Shown piece by piece: positions 34,417 through 43,177 of a stretch of DNA of 64,000 nucleotides. Below the pieces are notes generated by a model. It worked only from the letters and a program-made list of their open reading frames with translations, was not told where the DNA came from and ran no database searches. How positions within the stretch are numbered: position 1 is the first letter of the stretch; every line of letters begins with the position of its first letter. The stretch covers positions 930,001 to 994,000 of the forward strand of contig NZ_CP040077.1 in the NCBI RefSeq assembly GCF_005280735.1, written 5' to 3'. A program made the translations under genes and the position numbers. Origin of the DNA: Trinickia violacea. GTDB lineage: Bacteria > Pseudomonadota > Gammaproteobacteria > Burkholderiales > Burkholderiaceae.

Positions 34417-36390
34417 TCAATCGTTGTACTTCCACTCGTTGTAGTACGCCGTCTTGCCGACGGTCCAGTACAACTCGGCAAGGCGCGAACCGCCGACGAT
34501 CAGCGACGGGAACGCACACGTGCTCGTGCATTGCTGCACGTTGTTCTGCGCCACGCCGGCCGTCACCGACTCCGTGTACTGACCATTGGCCGCGAACGGC
34601 GTCGGCCCGACCCACCACCCATCGACTTCCGTCGACGGCGTCACGCCCGTGCCCGGCATGGCCTGAATCTGCGCTTTCGCCACCAGCGGTGCGATGTTCT
34701 GATTGTTGATCAGGTTCGACCACGACAAGCTGATCGAGGTCTGCGCAGTGGTGGCGAGCGAGCCGCCAGGCATCAGCGCGGAGATCAGCGTGCTGGGCGT
34801 CAGCGACTGCCACGGCACGCTCGCGCCCGCCGATGCGGCGGCTGTCGGCGTGATGTTCATGACGCTCGTGCTGCCGAGCTGATTGCCGCTGGCGTCGTAG
34901 AACGTGACCGTGTACGTCGCGAATTGCGGGACGCTCGACACCGCGATCGGTTGCGGCGTGTAGAAGCCGAGACTGTTCGTCCCCGGCGTGAACGTCGAGG
35001 TCGCGCCGGGCAGCGCTGCCCACGACCAGCGATAGAGGCTGGTGTTCGAGTTCGTCGTCACGCCGCCCGTCGGGACGCTCGTGAGCGCCTGGCTCGTCAG
35101 CCCGAGCGTGGTGTTGCCCGTTGCATTGCGCGGCACCAGATAGATCGTGCCGTTGATGCCCGGACCCGTCACCGATGCCGAAGCGAGATTCGCCGGGTTC
35201 GGCGTACCCGTTGCGCCCGCCGGGATGCTGATGCCGAGACCGGATTCGTAGCGTCCGAACGGTGCATCGGCGCTGTCGACGAAAATGCGGCGGCTCACGT
35301 AAGACGTGATCGTGACGTTGTACTGCTGCTGATTGCCGATGATGTCCCACGTGCCGCTGCTGGTTTCCTGCGCGACGGTGACGTCTTCGCCGTTCGCGCC
35401 GTTCAGCGTGTAGGGCAGCGCGATGAGCGCCTGTTGCTTGCCGTTGGTGCCCGTGAAGAACTTGACCGTGTGCGGCATGCCGAGCGTCGCGCCGGACGCC
35501 GTCAGCGACGGATGCGCCGTCGCGAAACGGGTGAAGCCGTTTTCGAGGTAGCTCGAATCGATGGCCGAGCACGACGTCGACGAGGCCGACAGGCACTGGC
35601 TGAGCGTGGAGATCAGCGAGGTCAGGTAGTTGGCCGGAGCGGGCGGTGCGGCGAGCGGCGCCGAGACCGAGCTGCCCTGAACCAGCGGAAAGCCGGCCGA
35701 CGGATTGGCGCTCGACACCAGCTCCGTGCCGCCCGAAGGATTCGGCACGATCTGCACCGAGTCGATGACGGCGTCGGGGCCGGTCTGGTTCGGCGTGAAC
35801 GCGGTTCCGATCGGATCGAACGAAGCGCTGAGGCCGTTGGCGCTCAAGATCGGAGCCAGCGCGCTATCGAGCGTCGCGACCGCGCTGGAAACAGACGATG
35901 GCGTCACGAGCGATTTGAGGCTGCCGCTTGCCGAGAGGTCGAGCGGGTTGCCGCTCGTCGTCAGCAGAGAGGCGACGGCGGTGGTCAGCGTCGTGACGTT
36001 GGCGACGACGGGCGCGCTCGTGCCGCTCGGCAATTGGGACACCACCGAGACCAGCGTCGGATTCACGCCCGACGGATCGGCCGCCACGACCATGAACGGC
36101 GCGGTCAGGCCGCTCAACGACACCGTGTAGGTTCCCGAGCTGTTGCTGGTGGCGGTCGTGCTGTTGCCGTTCACGTCGATCACCGTGACGTTGGCGTTGG
36201 CCACGGCATTGCCGACTGCCACGGTTCCCGTCATCTGCGTGGGAGTTGCGGAATTATTCGCGGAAGTGGCGGCGCTGCTACCGCCGCCGCCTCCGCAGCC
36301 CGCGAGAATAGAAAATGCCAAAGCGCCGGTAACGGCAAGTGCCAATCTCGATTTGGCCGGATTGAGTGATTTAACGTTAAGTTTGGTCAT
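34417..36390 (-). CDS. Large lipoprotein with carboxypeptidase-regulatory-like domain
   Basis: The 657-residue protein has a lipoprotein signal: LALAVTGALAFSILAGCGGGGGSS, with the lipobox Cys near residue 32, followed by a Gly/Ser linker. Next is a carboxypeptidase regulatory-like beta-sandwich (MTGTVAVGNAVANANVTVIDVNG...SGTYTVSL). The remainder is Ser/Thr/Asn-rich and beta-strand-like, with paired cysteines in LSQCLSASSTSCSAID and QQCTSTCAF. It is probably anchored in the outer membrane. Function not recognised. ATG 36390 (MTKLNVKSLNP) is preferred; the long upstream extension lacks protein character. It sits between icd and the copper module, which interrupts a gene order commonly contiguous in the family. 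Confidence 0.75.
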   Translation of the reverse strand: MTKLNVKSLNPAKSRLALAVTGALAFSILAGCGGGGGSSAATSANNSATPTQMTGTVAVGNAVANANVTVIDVNGNSTTATSNSSGTYTVSLSGLTAPFMVVAADPSGVNPTLVSVVSQLPSGTSAPVVANVTTLTTAVASLLTTSGNPLDLSASGSLKSLVTPSSVSSAVATLDSALAPILSANGLSASFDPIGTAFTPNQTGPDAVIDSVQIVPNPSGGTELVSSANPSAGFPLVQGSSVSAPLAAPPAPANYLTSLISTLSQCLSASSTSCSAIDSSYLENGFTRFATAHPSLTASGATLGMPHTVKFFTGTNGKQQALIALPYTLNGANGEDVTVAQETSSGTWDIIGNQQQYNVTITSYVSRRIFVDSADAPFGRYESGLGISIPAGATGTPNPANLASASVTGPGINGTIYLVPRNATGNTTLGLTSQALTSVPTGGVTTNSNTSLYRWSWAALPGATSTFTPGTNSLGFYTPQPIAVSSVPQFATYTVTFYDASGNQLGSTSVMNITPTAAASAGASVPWQSLTPSTLISALMPGGSLATTAQTSISLSWSNLINNQNIAPLVAKAQIQAMPGTGVTPSTEVDGWWVGPTPFAANGQYTESVTAGVAQNNVQQCTSTCAFPSLIVGGSRLAELYWTVGKTAYYNEWKYND

Positions 36391-36897
36391 ATCTCGGAAA
36401 TATTGTTTATTGTGATTCGCCACCCGTGGTATGGGGATGCACCTTCTTGAAGCAACGTTTCGCGCCGATTCACCGGCTTTTGCAGCTTCTCCTCGACGCT
36501 TTCGGCTTGCCGCTCGGATTCCATGTGAAATCGGAATCATTGAATTACTCGCGGAAGTGAAAGTAATTTGCAAGATTAATAAAGCTGAATTTAGGTTTGC
36601 AAATGGTTCGCCGAGTTGTCTTTCTTGTGCTGCATAGCTATTAACGGTTCGGCTTCTGGTTTATTGAGCGCATTGAAGATCAATCGATTGGCTTGCGAGA
36701 TAACTCGTTGATATTTTTATGGATTGGTTTTTATCTCGAGTTTGCTTCCGGGGGTATCGAGTTTCGTGCGTTTTGCTCGAGTTAGTCGGCGGCACGGCCG
36801 AGTGCGCGGAGCGCTTTGCGATATCATTCGATTGATCCGGTTTCATTCGCCCGAGCGTGAACAAGTCCGTTCGGCGGCTTTGCTTTTTGGTGCATTC
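36391..36897. other. AT-rich divergent promoter region
   Basis: The stretch separates the lipoprotein gene (minus) from the copper module (plus). It is distinctly AT-rich, especially 36540-36740, and no gene is supported. It should contain promoters for both directions. Confidence 0.5.
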
Positions 36898-37290
36898 ATG
36901 AAGTGGATGTCGCGCATTCTTCTGGTTTTCCTGCTGTCGGCGCTTCCGATGACGGGCGCGTTCGCACATCAGGTGGGTGCTGCCGGAAGTGAGCTTTCCG
37001 TCTTGCCCGCAACGGGCGATTTCTTCGCAGCGCGTCACGCCGATGCGGCGCTCTCGACTCTAGTTGCACTACCGCCTCGCGACACGCACTGCGCCACGGG
37101 CAACGATGCCGCCGGCCATGACTGTGGGCACGCTTGCTGCACCGTCGCGTGCGGACTTCACTGCGGCGCATTGCCGAGCGCGTTTCATTTCTCGCCGAAT
37201 GCGGCGGCGGCTTGCGCACCACCGGTCCCGACCGACGCCGCACCCGCGAGCCTCACACACGCGCCGCCTTGGCGTCCTCCTATCGCCTGA
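36898..37290 (+). CDS. Small secreted Cys/His-rich protein, likely metal-related
   Basis: The 130-residue protein starts MKWMSRILLVFLLSALPMTGAFAHQ, a signal peptide. The mature chain carries a dense Cys/His cluster: DTHCATGNDAAGHDCGHACCTVACGLHC (about residues 68-95), with seven Cys and four His. That suggests metal binding, plausibly copper, since a multicopper oxidase gene follows 155 bases later on the same strand. Small proteins of this kind precede copA genes in other bacteria, but I do not assign a family name. The frame is open further upstream; ATG 36898 is chosen because the signal peptide begins there. Confidence 0.65.
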   Translation: MKWMSRILLVFLLSALPMTGAFAHQVGAAGSELSVLPATGDFFAARHADAALSTLVALPPRDTHCATGNDAAGHDCGHACCTVACGLHCGALPSAFHFSPNAAAACAPPVPTDAAPASLTHAPPWRPPIA

Positions 37291-37445
37291 CCGTTGCGCC
37301 AATCGATGGGGCAATCCGAAGCCTTCATTGGCACGACTGCTGTGGACCGACGCGCATCGCGACGCGTCCGCACGTTGCCCCTTTCGCAAACGGTCAATCG
37401 CGAAGCGCGGTTTGCACGCGCTTCGCTTGCAATGAGGAACCCTCG

Positions 37446-39113
37446 ATGATTCGCAGAGAATTTCTGGTCCGCACGCTTGGCGCGGCGGCCGCGTCGCTGT
37501 TCGCTCGCGACGTATTCGCCCAGCAGCATGCGCACGGCATGATGGAGATGCCCAACATGCCAGCCATGCCGTCGATGCCCGCCGGCAAGATGCCGATGAT
37601 GTCCGCGGCGCTCGCGCCCGCCGATGCGCTGCCTGCCGGCGCATCGTTGCCGGCCTTGCGCACGCTGGTCAACCAAAGCGGCGAGCGCGGCGTTTTTCGC
37701 GCGACGCTGGTCGCGAAGCCGCATTCACTCGAGTTGCTGCCGGGCACGACGACATCGTTTTGGCTATATGGCGACGATCCGTCCGCCGTATCCGGAAGCC
37801 CGATCAATGGTCCCGTCGTCGGTCCGTTGATCGACGTGCGAGAAGGCGACACGGTCGAGATTGCGTTCGTCAACGGCTTGCTGCAGCCTTCGACGATTCA
37901 TTGGCACGGCATGCCCGTGCCGCCCGATCAGGACGGCAACCCAATGAACCCGGTTGCACCGGGCGCGACGCACGTCTATCGCTTTACGCTGCCGCGCGGC
38001 AGCGCCGGCACGTACTGGTATCACCCGCATCCGCACATGGTGACGGCTGAGCAGGTCTATCGCGGTCTCGCGGGGCCGATCATCGTGCGGGCCGCCGACG
38101 ATCCGCTCGCCGAGTGGCCCGAGCGGCATCTGTTCATCAGCGATCTGAAGCTGGCCGCGGACGGCACGGTAGCGCCGAACGACATGATGGACTGGATGAA
38201 CGGCCGGGAAGGGCAGTTCGTGCTCGTCAATGGCGTGCGGAGGCCGCGGATCGTCGTGTCGCGAGACGAGCGCTGGCGCGTGTGGAACGCGAGCAGCGCG
38301 CGCTACGTGCGTTTGACCTTCGACGACGGCCGCCGCTTCGCCCAAGTCGGCACCGACGGAGGCTTGCTCGAAAGTCCGCGCGAGGATTTGACGGAGCTGC
38401 TGCTGGTGCCGGGCGAGCGCGCAGAGCTGATCGTGCGTGCGGGGAGTGGGGAGGGCGCGGAGGGCGCGCGCACGGCGCCGTCGCGCGCGGTGCTGACGGC
38501 GGCCGTCTACGACCGGAGCAAGATGGCGATGACGCACGGCAGCTTGCCGCCCGACCCGTCGCGCGCGCTCGCGGACGTCGAATTCACACCCGCCGCAGAC
38601 GCGAACGATGTCGAGGCGTCTAGCGCCAACATTCAGGCGCAGCGCCTGCTGCCGACGCATTTACGCACGATCACTTCGCTGGGCAAGCCCACGGCGCGCA
38701 AATCCGTCGTGTTCTCCGAGCAGATGGACATGGCCGCGATGCACCGTCCTGGCGCATCGAATCACGGCATGCCAGCGGGCATGAGCTTCCTGATCAACGG
38801 CGCAACCTACGACCCGAACCGCACCACGCTGACGAGCCGCCGCGGCGAGGTCGAGCTATGGTCGATCGAGAATCGTACCGATATGGATCATCCGTTCCAT
38901 CTACACGGCACGCAATTCCAGATAGTGGAGCGCGAGTCCGACGGCAAGACGATTCCCGAGCCGTTTCGCGCCTGGCGCGACATGGCGAACGTGAAGCCGG
39001 GGGAGACCGTGCGAATCGCGACGATGCAATCGATGCGCGGCGAACGCATGTTTCACTGTCACATTCTCGAGCACGAGGATCTCGGCATGATGGGCACGCT
39101 GAAAGTCATCTGA
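37446..39113 (+). CDS. Multicopper oxidase, CopA/CueO-like
   Basis: The 555-residue protein has a twin-arginine signal (MIRREFLVRTLGAAAASLFA) and three cupredoxin domains with all copper sites: HWHG (from His152), YWYHPHPH, HPFHLHG and HCHILEHEDLGMM. The mature N-terminus is Met/His-rich (HAHGMMEMPNMPAMPSMPAGKMPMM), as in copper-resistance oxidases. It probably oxidises Cu(I) in the periplasm. ATG 37446 has GAGGA eight bases upstream; the open frame further upstream is not homologous. With the Cys/His-rich small protein it forms a copper-tolerance module. No CopB, CopC or copper sensor is adjacent. Confidence 0.9.
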   Translation: MIRREFLVRTLGAAAASLFARDVFAQQHAHGMMEMPNMPAMPSMPAGKMPMMSAALAPADALPAGASLPALRTLVNQSGERGVFRATLVAKPHSLELLPGTTTSFWLYGDDPSAVSGSPINGPVVGPLIDVREGDTVEIAFVNGLLQPSTIHWHGMPVPPDQDGNPMNPVAPGATHVYRFTLPRGSAGTYWYHPHPHMVTAEQVYRGLAGPIIVRAADDPLAEWPERHLFISDLKLAADGTVAPNDMMDWMNGREGQFVLVNGVRRPRIVVSRDERWRVWNASSARYVRLTFDDGRRFAQVGTDGGLLESPREDLTELLLVPGERAELIVRAGSGEGAEGARTAPSRAVLTAAVYDRSKMAMTHGSLPPDPSRALADVEFTPAADANDVEASSANIQAQRLLPTHLRTITSLGKPTARKSVVFSEQMDMAAMHRPGASNHGMPAGMSFLINGATYDPNRTTLTSRRGEVELWSIENRTDMDHPFHLHGTQFQIVERESDGKTIPEPFRAWRDMANVKPGETVRIATMQSMRGERMFHCHILEHEDLGMMGTLKVI

Positions 39114-39192
39114 AACAAAGTCAGCGCGCGTTTTCTATATGGTGGGATTTGACGCGGCTTCGAGATCTTTGAGATATCAATAAGCCAAAAAG

Positions 39193-39215
39193 AAACCCGG
39201 CACGAGGCCGGGTTT
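39193..39215. terminator. Bidirectional terminator between oxidase and cold-shock gene
   Basis: AAACCCGGC and GCCGGGTTT enclose ACGAG. It lies between convergent genes, 80 bases after the oxidase stop and 26 bases beyond the cold-shock stop. Confidence 0.8.
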
Positions 39216-39240
39216 CCAAAGCTCAGCGAATCGAACGTTA

Positions 39241-39447
39241 TCAGGCAGCGGCCTGGATGTTCGATGCCTGTTTGCCTTTAGGTCCTTGCACGACTTCGAA
39301 GCTGACCTTCTGACCTTCCTTGAGCGTCTTGAAACCGTTCATCTGGATGGCCGAGAAGTGTGCAAACAGATCCTCGCCGCCTTCGTCGGGCGTGATGAAT
39401 CCGAAGCCTTTCGCGTCATTGAACCATTTGACCGTACCAGTTGCCAT
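39241..39447 (-). CDS. Cold-shock protein, CspA family
   Basis: The 68-residue single-domain protein has RNP1 (KGFGFITPD) and RNP2 (DLFAHFSAI) motifs and the usual start MATGTVKWFNDAKG. It binds single-stranded nucleic acid and works as an RNA chaperone. GGGGAAG precedes ATG 39447. It is divergent from clpS with a 543-base gap, consistent with a long 5' leader of the kind cold-shock genes often have. Confidence 0.93.
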   Translation of the reverse strand: MATGTVKWFNDAKGFGFITPDEGGEDLFAHFSAIQMNGFKTLKEGQKVSFEVVQGPKGKQASNIQAAA

Positions 39448-39990
39448 ACCAACTTCCCCTGTAACTCATGTCCTACCACGAGCACGCTCGAAAAGCTCAG
39501 CGGCCACGGAACGCAGCCGCCCCCTCCTCACTAGCTCACCTCGGCATTTTTTCGTACCTACGCACCTGCTGCGGCCAGCTGAAAAAAAGTGCCAGCTTGA
39601 TTGTTGGATCTCTTTATTCGAGTGTCAAGTGAATTTTGAGACGTTGTGTGGAGCGTTGTATCAAACGCATTTCTAGGGTTTTTCCTGCTTTTCTTGTGTG
39701 CGCCAGCGCAAGCGTCGAGTCTTGAAAAGACGCATAATCGACGCACATAGGGTCACGGGCCGCGCCGGGACGGGCTCTCAGCCCGTCGGCACGCGATGTG
39801 CGATACTCGACTCGACTCTGCCAAGGGGCAGCAACGAACCCCGGCGATGTCGAAGGCCGGCGCCGCGATCGGCCGCGAGAATGCGAGCGTGCGCGATGGG
39901 GGACCGTCGGGCGGCAGCGATTGAGCCACCGGCCAGGCGGTCGGGTTTTGACAGGATTGCGGGCCTGTCCGAGTTGTTTAGAATGGGTGT
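39448..39990. other. Divergent region between csp and clpS
   Basis: No gene is supported. The csp-proximal part is AT-rich and probably holds a long cold-shock leader. A hairpin GACGGGCT-CTC-AGCCCGTC lies near 39769-39787. A possible clpS promoter abuts its start codon (39957-39984). Confidence 0.5.
39957..39984 (+). promoter_or_regulatory. Possible clpS promoter adjoining the start codon
   Basis: TTGCGG (39957-39962), a 16-base spacer and TAGAAT (39979-39984) make a fair sigma-70 promoter. The -10 box ends only six bases before ATG 39991, so a transcript from it would begin at or next to the start codon. No Shine-Dalgarno sequence is seen. Confidence 0.4.
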
Positions 39991-40305
39991 ATGGCGATTA
40001 TTCCGGACAAGCAAGACAGCACCGTACTGGAGCGGCAGGAAAAGAAGCTGAAACCGCCTTCCATGTATAAGGTGGTGTTGCTGAACGACGATTTCACGCC
40101 AATGGAATTTGTCGTGATGATCGTGCAGGAATATTTCAATAAAGACCGCGAGACCGCGACGCAGATCATGCTGAAGGTCCATCGCGAGGGGCGGGGAGTT
40201 TGTGGGGTCTACACGCGAGACATCGCGTCGACCAAGGTCGAGCAAGTCGTTACCCACGCAAGGCAGGCAGGGCATCCGCTGCAGTGCGTGATGGAGGAAG
40301 CATGA
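39991..40305 (+). CDS. clpS: Clp protease adaptor ClpS
   Basis: The 104-residue protein carries the ClpS core: PSMYKVVLLNDDFTPMEFVVMIVQEYF with the NDD/TPMEFV substrate pocket, then HREGRGVCGVYTRDIASTKVEQV with the signature GxCGxYxxDIA. It delivers N-degron substrates to ClpA and blocks other substrates. Its last four bases overlap the clpA start (ATGA at 40302-40305). No ribosome-binding site precedes ATG 39991. Confidence 0.96.
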   Translation: MAIIPDKQDSTVLERQEKKLKPPSMYKVVLLNDDFTPMEFVVMIVQEYFNKDRETATQIMLKVHREGRGVCGVYTRDIASTKVEQVVTHARQAGHPLQCVMEEA

Positions 40306-42599
40306 TTGCCCAGGAACTGGAAGTGAGCTTGCACATGGCGTTTATGGAAGCACGCCAGGCGCGGCACGAGTTCATAACGGTCGAACATCTTTTACTGGCC
40401 TTGTTGGACAATCCGACGGCAGCAGAAGTGTTGCGTGCGTGCGCGGCCAACATCGAGGATCTGCGCCAGAACCTGCGCAATTTCATCCACGACAACACGC
40501 CTACTGTTCCCGGCACCGACGACGTCGATACGCAGCCGACACTCGGCTTTCAGCGAGTGATCCAGCGCGCGATCATGCACGTCCAGTCGACCTCGAACGG
40601 CAAGAAGGAAGTGACGGGCGCGAACGTGCTGGTCGCGATCTTCGGCGAGAAGGATTCGCATGCGGTCTACTACCTGCAGCAGCAGGGCGTGACGCGCCTC
40701 GACGTCGTCAATTTCATTTCGCACGGCATTGCGAAGACGAGCAGCAGCGACGCCGCCAAGGCGAGCGACGCGAACGCCGAGGCCGACGAAGCCGCCGCGC
40801 AGAAGGAAACGCCGCTCGCGCAGTTCACGCAGAACCTGAACCAGATGGCGAAAGACGGCCGCATCGATCCGCTGATTGGGCGCGAACTGGAAGTCGAGCG
40901 CGTGGTACAGGTGCTGTGCCGCCGTCGCAAAAATAATCCGCTCCTCGTGGGCGAAGCCGGCGTCGGCAAGACGGCGATCGCCGAGGGGCTGGCCTGGCGC
41001 ATCACGCGCGGCGAAGTGCCCGATATCCTCGCGGACGCGCAGGTCTATTCGCTCGACATGGGCGCACTGCTCGCGGGCACCAAGTATCGCGGCGATTTCG
41101 AGCAACGTCTCAAGACGGTGCTGAAAGAATTGAAAGAGCGTCCGCATGCGATTCTGTTCATCGATGAAATTCATACGCTGATCGGCGCGGGCGCCGCGTC
41201 TGGCGGCACGCTCGATGCATCGAATCTGCTGAAGCCGGCGCTGTCGTCGGGCACGCTCAAGTGCATCGGTGCGACCACCTTCACCGAATATCGCGGCATC
41301 TTCGAAAAGGACGCGGCGCTCTCGCGGCGCTTCCAGAAGATCGACGTGACCGAGCCGACTGTCGAGCAGACGGTGGCGATCCTGCGCGGCCTGAAGTCGC
41401 GCTTCGAAGAGCACCACGGCGTGAAGTATTCGTCGGGGGCGTTGTCGGCGGCGGCTGAGCTGTCGGCGCGCTTCATCACCGATCGTCATCTGCCGGACAA
41501 GGCGATCGACGTGATCGACGAAGCCGGCGCCGCTCAACGCATCCTGCCGAAGTCGAAGCAGAAGAAGACGATCGGCAAGAGCGAGATCGAGGAAATCATC
41601 TCGAAGATCGCACGCGTGCCGGCGCAGAGCGTGTCGCAGGACGATCGCAGCAAGCTCCAGACGCTCGATCGCGACCTGAAGAGCGTCGTGTTCGGGCAAG
41701 ACCCGGCCATCGACGCGCTGTCCGCTTCGATCAAGATGGCGCGCGCGGGCCTCGGCAAGACCGACAAGCCGATCGGCGCGTTCCTGTTCTCGGGCCCGAC
41801 GGGCGTCGGCAAGACCGAAGTGGCGCGTCAGCTCGCGTTCACGCTCGGCATCGAGCTGATCCGCTTCGACATGTCCGAATACATGGAGCGTCACGCGGTG
41901 AGCCGCTTGATCGGCGCGCCGCCGGGATATGTCGGGTTCGACCAAGGCGGTCTCCTGACCGAGGCCGTCACGAAGAAGCCGCACTGCGTGCTCCTGCTCG
42001 ACGAAATCGAGAAGGCGCATCCGGACATCTTCAACGTGCTGCTGCAGGTGATGGACCACGGCACGCTGACCGACAACAACGGCCGCAAGGCGGATTTCCG
42101 CAACGTCATCATCATCATGACGACGAACGCGGGCGCCGAGTCGATGCAAAAGGGAACGATCGGCTTCACGAGCCGCCGCGAAACCGGCGACGAAATGGCC
42201 GATATCAAGCGGATGTTCACGCCTGAGTTCCGCAACCGCCTCGATGCGACGATCAGCTTCCGTTCGCTCGATGAAGAAATCATCATGCGCGTGGTCGACA
42301 AGTTCCTGATGCAGCTCGAAGATCAACTGCACGAGAAGAAGGTCGACGCGCTCTTCACCGACGCGTTGCGCAAGCACCTCGCGAAGCACGGTTTCGATCC
42401 GTTGATGGGCGCGCGTCCGATGCAGCGTCTGATTCAGGATACGATCCGCCGTGCGCTGGCCGACGAGTTGCTGTTCGGCAAGCTGATGAACGGCGGCCGC
42501 GTGACGGTCGATGTCGACGAGAACGACAAGGTGCTGCTCACGTTCGACGAGAACGCCGCACCGCGCAATCCGAATCCGGAGACGGTCGAAGCCGAGTAA
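40302..42599 (+). CDS. clpA: ATP-dependent Clp protease ATP-binding subunit ClpA
   Basis: The 765-residue unfoldase has an N-terminal repeat domain (SLHMAFMEARQARHEFITVEHLLLALL), a D1 AAA+ module (GEAGVGKTAIAEGLAW; Walker B ILFIDEIHTLIGAG) and a D2 module (FSGPTGVGKTEVARQLAF; LLLDEIEKAHPDIFN). It lacks the long middle coiled coil of ClpB, confirming ClpA. It feeds proteins to ClpP; a clpP gene lies at 8640-9269 of this window. Translation is coupled to clpS. The C-terminal tail is acidic. Confidence 0.96.
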   Translation: MIAQELEVSLHMAFMEARQARHEFITVEHLLLALLDNPTAAEVLRACAANIEDLRQNLRNFIHDNTPTVPGTDDVDTQPTLGFQRVIQRAIMHVQSTSNGKKEVTGANVLVAIFGEKDSHAVYYLQQQGVTRLDVVNFISHGIAKTSSSDAAKASDANAEADEAAAQKETPLAQFTQNLNQMAKDGRIDPLIGRELEVERVVQVLCRRRKNNPLLVGEAGVGKTAIAEGLAWRITRGEVPDILADAQVYSLDMGALLAGTKYRGDFEQRLKTVLKELKERPHAILFIDEIHTLIGAGAASGGTLDASNLLKPALSSGTLKCIGATTFTEYRGIFEKDAALSRRFQKIDVTEPTVEQTVAILRGLKSRFEEHHGVKYSSGALSAAAELSARFITDRHLPDKAIDVIDEAGAAQRILPKSKQKKTIGKSEIEEIISKIARVPAQSVSQDDRSKLQTLDRDLKSVVFGQDPAIDALSASIKMARAGLGKTDKPIGAFLFSGPTGVGKTEVARQLAFTLGIELIRFDMSEYMERHAVSRLIGAPPGYVGFDQGGLLTEAVTKKPHCVLLLDEIEKAHPDIFNVLLQVMDHGTLTDNNGRKADFRNVIIIMTTNAGAESMQKGTIGFTSRRETGDEMADIKRMFTPEFRNRLDATISFRSLDEEIIMRVVDKFLMQLEDQLHEKKVDALFTDALRKHLAKHGFDPLMGARPMQRLIQDTIRRALADELLFGKLMNGGRVTVDVDENDKVLLTFDENAAPRNPNPETVEAE

Positions 42600-42628
42600 C
42601 GAGCGAACGCGATTCGCAGGTAATGGAA

Positions 42629-42664
42629 GCAAAACGGCGCGGGTTGATTCCCGCGCCGTTTTGC
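42629..42664. terminator. Bidirectional terminator between clpA and dut
   Basis: GCAAAACGGCGCGGG and its exact complement flank a six-base loop (TTGATT), giving a 15-bp stem with A and T tracts in the arms. It lies between the convergent clpA and dut genes. Confidence 0.9.
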
Positions 42665-42709
42665 TTTTGGAGCCTCCGGTTCAACAGGGCGCTAAACCCT
42701 GCCGCAGCA

Positions 42710-43156
42710 TCAATGCTTGCCCGTGCTTCCGAAGCCGCCGGCGCCGCGGTCGCTCTCGTCGAACTCGTCGACGATATTGAAGTGCGCTTGCACGACCGGC
42801 ACGATCACGAGCTGCGCCAGGCGCTCCATCGGATTCAGCGTGAACGTGGTGTGTCCGCGGTTCCACGTCGAAATCATCAATTGGCCCTGATAGTCCGAAT
42901 CGATCAGCCCGACGAGGTTGCCGAGCACGATGCCGTGCTTGTGCCCGAGACCCGAGCGCGGCAGGATCATCGCCGCGTAGCCCGGATCGCCGACGTGGAT
43001 CGCGAGGCCGGTCGGCACCAGTGCGGTCTGGCCCGGTTCCAGCGTCAGCGGTTCGTCGAGGCACGCACGCAAATCGAGGCCGGCGCTGCCGGACGTCGCG
43101 TAGGCGGGAAGCTGGTCGCGCATACGCGCATCGAGAATCTTCAGGTCGAGTTTCAT
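42710..43156 (-). CDS. dut: dUTP diphosphatase
   Basis: The 148-residue enzyme hydrolyses dUTP to dUMP. It has the trimeric dUTPase motifs: ATSGSAGLDLRAC, PRSGLGHKHGIVLGN, GLIDSDYQGQL, RLAQLV and the C-terminal GAGGFGSTG arm. Length is normal. It is the last gene of a minus-strand run starting at ribF, 21 bases behind the LLM oxidoreductase gene. Confidence 0.96.
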   Translation of the reverse strand: MKLDLKILDARMRDQLPAYATSGSAGLDLRACLDEPLTLEPGQTALVPTGLAIHVGDPGYAAMILPRSGLGHKHGIVLGNLVGLIDSDYQGQLMISTWNRGHTTFTLNPMERLAQLVIVPVVQAHFNIVDEFDESDRGAGGFGSTGKH

Positions 43157-43177
43157 GCAGACTTGGTTGAGTGAGGG

